Shown in pieces: positions 61,392 to 64,000 of a stretch of 64,000 nt of DNA. The translations under genes were made by a program, and so were the position numbers. The stretch comes from UBA4660 sp034408895 (GTDB lineage Bacteria; Bacteroidota; Bacteroidia; Flavobacteriales_D; Sanyastnellaceae). The notes beneath the pieces were generated by a model. That model was not told the origin of the DNA and ran no database searches. It worked only from the letters and a program-made list of their open reading frames with translations. Each line of letters begins with the position of its first letter. Positions within the stretch are counted from its first letter, which is position 1. The stretch covers positions 1 to 64,000 of the forward strand of contig JAWXCI010000011.1 of NCBI GenBank assembly GCA_034408895.1, in the 5' to 3' direction.

Positions 61392-62954
61392 TCACTCACG
61401 GGCCTGCTTCTTCAACTTCAACTCTGTGAAATCAAAATCGGGATTGGGAACATCCACTTTCATTTCTTCCACTTCACCTGCCGCATTCAAAACGAATGTC
61501 ACCTTTCCTTTCGGCAACATCATTTGTGTGCTCCAGGACAGTTGGAAAGTGTCGTAATGCCAATGTGAAAGAGTTCCCTTAAACAAAGCGGTGGGAAGAA
61601 AATCTATGACGAGACCTGCATCGTTCACAGCCATTTTCACCACCACTTCACCGTACATCTCGCTGGAATAAGTGCCACAATACTCACGAAGCAAAAGTGA
61701 TGGCTCGGTGTCTTTCTTCCGCTTCTCTTCTTCTTCCCTCTGTGCTTTGGCGGTTTCTTCCTCATCTTGTTTTTTGAATTCAAGAAAAATTTTCTTCCAG
61801 TCCTTTTTCTCTTTCACGCTGGTGAATTCATCCAGGATTTCGTACGTAAGATAACCGGGAAGTGAATTGATGTTGTTGGTGAGAATCACAAAGCCAATGT
61901 TGAGTTCAGGTATCAAAACTGTTTTTGAAATCATACCATCATACCCTCCTCCATGCGAAACAATTTTGTAGCCACCGTACTCCATCAATTCCCATCCGAG
62001 GCCATACCCATTCCAATGTCGTGAGGGCATGTTTTCCCTTTGCCACTTCCCAACAGGGCGCGGAGTCTGGTTTTCCCACATCTCCCAACTACGGGCTTCA
62101 CTCCAAAGTTTTGTACCTCTGTAAGTGCCTTTGTTCAACTGAACACGAAGCCATTGCGCCACATCATGTGCGCTGGAATTAATACTTCCCGCAGCACCTA
62201 TGTTGTCCCAGTTCACATATTCTATTGTCACGTTTTTGCCTTCAACTTCATTGTGAGGTATGGCAATGTTTCCAGCTTTGGTGAATTGAGTGATGGAAGT
62301 GTTGCTGTTTTTCATTACAAGTGGATCGAAGAATTTTTTCTTCATGAATTCATCCCAACTCAGACCGGAAACGTTGGCAACCACTTCGCCCGCGGCAAGA
62401 AACATGATGTTGGAATATCCCCAAGTGGTTCTAAAACCTGAGGTGGGTTCAAGAAACCGTGCGCTGCGAATCACATCTTCTCTTGTCTTCGCAGTTCCGT
62501 ACCAGATAAGGTCTCCGCTAAATGTGGCAAGCCCGCTTCGGTGACACAACAAATCGCGGATAGTCATTTCCTCGGAAACAAAAGGTGAGTACAATTGGAA
62601 GTAAGGCAAGTGCGAACGCACTTTATCATCCCACGAAATTTTTCCTTCATCCACTAACATGCCCAGCGCTGCCGATGTGAATGCTTTGGTATTGCTCGCA
62701 ATGGCAAACAATGTGTTTTCATCGACAGGGGTTTTACTTTTCACATTCGTCACTCCGTAGCCGTTGCAAAACACGAGGCTGTCGTTGTGCACTATGGCGA
62801 TGGACATTCCCGGTACGTTAAAATCAATGATGCTCTGCTCAAACAAAACATCTAGCGACTTTAGTTTCTTCTCCAATTCCTTGTCTCGCTTTTGTGAAAG
62901 AAGCGGATGGAATGAAACTAAAATTGTGAGTGACAGCAGGAAGATTTTGTTCAT
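61392..62954 (-). CDS. Secreted serine hydrolase (class C beta-lactamase-like) with DUF3471-like tail
   Basis: 520 residues. Signal peptide MNKIFLLSLTILVSFHPLLS, nucleophile Ser87 in SNTK (SxxK), the Tyr element YSN in WGYSNIMF, and the third motif HGG in SHGGGYDG. After about residue 400 a charged linker (KAQREEEEKRKKD) leads to a C-terminal lipocalin-like DUF3471 domain. Such enzymes are usually D-aminopeptidases or esterases rather than true beta-lactamases. The gene is divergent to the Smr-domain gene, with 62 bp between the start codons. Confidence 0.88.
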   Translation of the reverse strand: MNKIFLLSLTILVSFHPLLSQKRDKELEKKLKSLDVLFEQSIIDFNVPGMSIAIVHNDSLVFCNGYGVTNVKSKTPVDENTLFAIASNTKAFTSAALGMLVDEGKISWDDKVRSHLPYFQLYSPFVSEEMTIRDLLCHRSGLATFSGDLIWYGTAKTREDVIRSARFLEPTSGFRTTWGYSNIMFLAAGEVVANVSGLSWDEFMKKKFFDPLVMKNSNTSITQFTKAGNIAIPHNEVEGKNVTIEYVNWDNIGAAGSINSSAHDVAQWLRVQLNKGTYRGTKLWSEARSWEMWENQTPRPVGKWQRENMPSRHWNGYGLGWELMEYGGYKIVSHGGGYDGMISKTVLIPELNIGFVILTNNINSLPGYLTYEILDEFTSVKEKKDWKKIFLEFKKQDEEETAKAQREEEEKRKKDTEPSLLLREYCGTYSSEMYGEVVVKMAVNDAGLVIDFLPTALFKGTLSHWHYDTFQLSWSTQMMLPKGKVTFVLNAAGEVEEMKVDVPNPDFDFTELKLKKQARE

Positions 62955-62979
62955 AAAATTTTTGTTGGATGTTGGTGGT

Positions 62980-62987
62980 CAAAAGTA
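62980..62987 (-). promoter_or_regulatory. Candidate -7 element of the serine hydrolase gene
   Basis: TACTTTTG on the minus strand, 26 bases before the ATG. It faces another TACTTTTG on the plus strand at 63003-63010, so the two divergent promoters overlap. Confidence 0.5.
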
Positions 62988-63002
62988 CCGCTGCCAAAAT
63001 TC

Positions 63003-63010
63003 TACTTTTG
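63003..63010 (+). promoter_or_regulatory. Candidate -7 element of the Smr-domain gene
   Basis: TACTTTTG ends six bases before the ATG at 63017, so a transcript would start at or next to the start codon (leaderless). No clear -33 element. Confidence 0.4.
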
Positions 63011-63016
63011 CCGCTG

Positions 63017-63610
63017 ATGGAATTTAAACAAGGCGACCAAGTTCGTTTTCTCAATGACGCAGGCGAAGGAAAAATAATTGAATTTCCCGGGCCGGGCATT
63101 GCGCTGGTGGAAGATGAATCTGGTTTTTCCTACCCTCATCCTATCAGCGAATTGGTGCCCGTTGGCGACTGGTGGAAAGAGAATGCTGCTTACAACGAAG
63201 TGCAGCAGGATATACGCGATATGTTGGAGCGAAACATTGATCCGGAATTGACAAAGAAGGCCACCGATGATTTCAATCTTCTTTACAAAAACCGAGAGGC
63301 CACTAACATTAAACGCAAAGGCGAAACGATGGAAGTGGATTTGCACATTCATGCACTATTGGACAACCACCGAAACATGACTAACTCGGAGATTGTGGAA
63401 GTGCAAATCATCCATTTCGAACGGATGTTGCGCATTGCTGAAAAAAAAAAAATCCCGCGTTGCATTTTCATTCATGGTGTCGGTCAAGGTGTGCTGCGAG
63501 CTGAAATCAGGAAACTCATAACTCAATACTATCCGAATGCCTCTTTCATGGATGCTTCTTACACCCAATATGGTTATGGAGCCACAGAAGTGAGATTGAG
63601 GTTTTCATGA
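63017..63610 (+). CDS. DUF2027-like/Smr-domain protein
   Basis: 197 residues from ATG 63017 (MEFKQGDQVRFLNDAGEG); the frame extends 16 codons upstream through the promoter. The N-terminal 60 residues form an SH3-like domain as in DUF2027 proteins. The C-terminal half is an Smr domain: EVDLHIHALL and IHGVGQGVLRAEIRKL. Smr domains bind or cut nucleic acid, and some act in ribosome rescue or rRNA/mRNA cleavage. No MutS part is present. Confidence 0.88.
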   Translation: MEFKQGDQVRFLNDAGEGKIIEFPGPGIALVEDESGFSYPHPISELVPVGDWWKENAAYNEVQQDIRDMLERNIDPELTKKATDDFNLLYKNREATNIKRKGETMEVDLHIHALLDNHRNMTNSEIVEVQIIHFERMLRIAEKKKIPRCIFIHGVGQGVLRAEIRKLITQYYPNASFMDASYTQYGYGATEVRLRFS

Positions 63611-63667
63611 ATTACGATTTACGAAGTAAGGGGCCAACGTCCTTCGTAATTCATATCGGGTGGCTAG

Positions 63668-64000
63668 TCACTGCCTCCTCGGATCAACATAAGGCCTGTC
63701 TTCCTCTTCTGAAAAAGTGCCTACATCAATGTTGGATTGAAATTCCCACTTTCCTTTTCGGAGTTGGTATGCATCGTAACTACCATCGGGGCCATAGTCG
63801 GCATAGATGCCTTCCATCATGGAACTCCTGGGTGAAAGATGATCCACCACGATTGTTTTTTTCTTCGAATGATATTTCACCGACATGCTCACATCATTGC
63901 TGTATTCGAAAATGATGCGCTTCCTCACCCTGTCCTTTTCATCTTTAAAAATGGGCGCTCCCAGCCTCACGTTTCCATTGCTGATGCTAAGGGCATCCAT
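63668..64000 (-). CDS. Hypothetical protein, C-terminal part (runs off the right edge)
   Basis: The frame is open from base 64000 to a stop at 63668, giving at least the last 110 residues; the Met at the edge need not be the start. Blocks DHLSPRSSMMEG and YADYGPDGSYDAYQLRKGKW are those of a common Bacteroidota protein of unknown function. The upstream part lies outside the window. Confidence 0.65.
   Translation of the reverse strand: MDALSISNGNVRLGAPIFKDEKDRVRKRIIFEYSNDVSMSVKYHSKKKTIVVDHLSPRSSMMEGIYADYGPDGSYDAYQLRKGKWEFQSNIDVGTFSEEEDRPYVDPRRQ

Noticed and set aside
61392..62954. True beta-lactamase resistance gene
   Set aside because: The SxxK, YxN and HGG motifs occur in many esterases and peptidases; the C-terminal DUF3471-like domain and family context favour a non-resistance role.

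Overview
The window is a chromosomal segment of a member of the Bacteroidota. Four things point there: a subtype iii type VI secretion system (TssN and TssO present; no TssJ, TssL or TssM seen), a PorT-like barrel of the type IX secretion apparatus plus a relic of a type IX C-terminal sorting domain, repeated TAnnTTTG promoter elements (for example TTG-N19-TAGATTTG in front of tRNA-Ser), and a Rho protein with the long low-complexity insert usual in this phylum. I cannot fix the genus.

Region 1 (1-25.1 kb) is a T6SS island. A long minus-strand operon reads, from 17.0 kb down to 2.5 kb: pesticin-like muramidase, unknown, TssH/ClpV, TssB, TssC, TssD/Hcp, TssI/VgrG, TssE, TssF, TssG, TssN, TssK, TssO, and a small gene broken by an in-frame TGA. 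Further down lie a toxin-4-like protein, a possible partner, and a thrombospondin-3/OmpA-like lipoprotein. A divergent plus-strand effector operon begins at a good Bacteroidota promoter near 17.2 kb. It carries a BPSL0067-type amidase-like effector interrupted by an amber codon, two unknown genes, PAAR, an RHS protein ending in a YwqJ-like deaminase, a SUKH-3-like immunity protein and a DUF4123 adaptor. The island ends in a caspase-like gene fused tail to tail with a truncated IntDOT-like tyrosine recombinase, next to a tRNA-Ser gene.

Region 2 (25.4-39 kb) is largely core: a CapD/WbpM-type nucleotide-sugar dehydratase, PorT-like protein, a small membrane protein, rho, an SDR, a DjlA-like co-chaperone, a HerA-like ATPase, a GNAT and ClpC. 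Gene remnants (a lipoprotein pseudogene, a T9SS sorting-domain relic, a signal-peptide relic) and a five-copy 21-bp tandem repeat lie between them.

Region 3 (39-46.2 kb) is a fatty-acid beta-oxidation cluster: MarR regulator, FadN-type hydratase/dehydrogenase, thiolase and acyl-CoA dehydrogenase. A nucleotidyltransferase/small-protein pair and a four-helix-bundle gene bounded by a 27-bp inverted repeat have been inserted between the fad genes.

Region 4 (46.2-47.7 kb) is a two-gene module, a SatD/cyclase-like protein with a C-terminal HTH and a DUF3307 membrane protein. Three palindromes on a 29-bp period lie before it and two after it.

Region 5 (47.7-64 kb) holds housekeeping genes (TIGR02757, BatA-domain protein, a dihydroorotase homologue without its metal-binding His pair, DUF3467, a YjjG-like phosphatase, upp, wecB, radC, rpsT), a SiaABC-like partner-switch module (TPR-SpoIIE phosphatase convergent with SiaC and a double-domain SiaB), tRNA-Arg, a GIY-YIG relative, a secreted serine hydrolase and an Smr-domain protein. 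All family names come from reading the translated sequence by eye; no database search was run.
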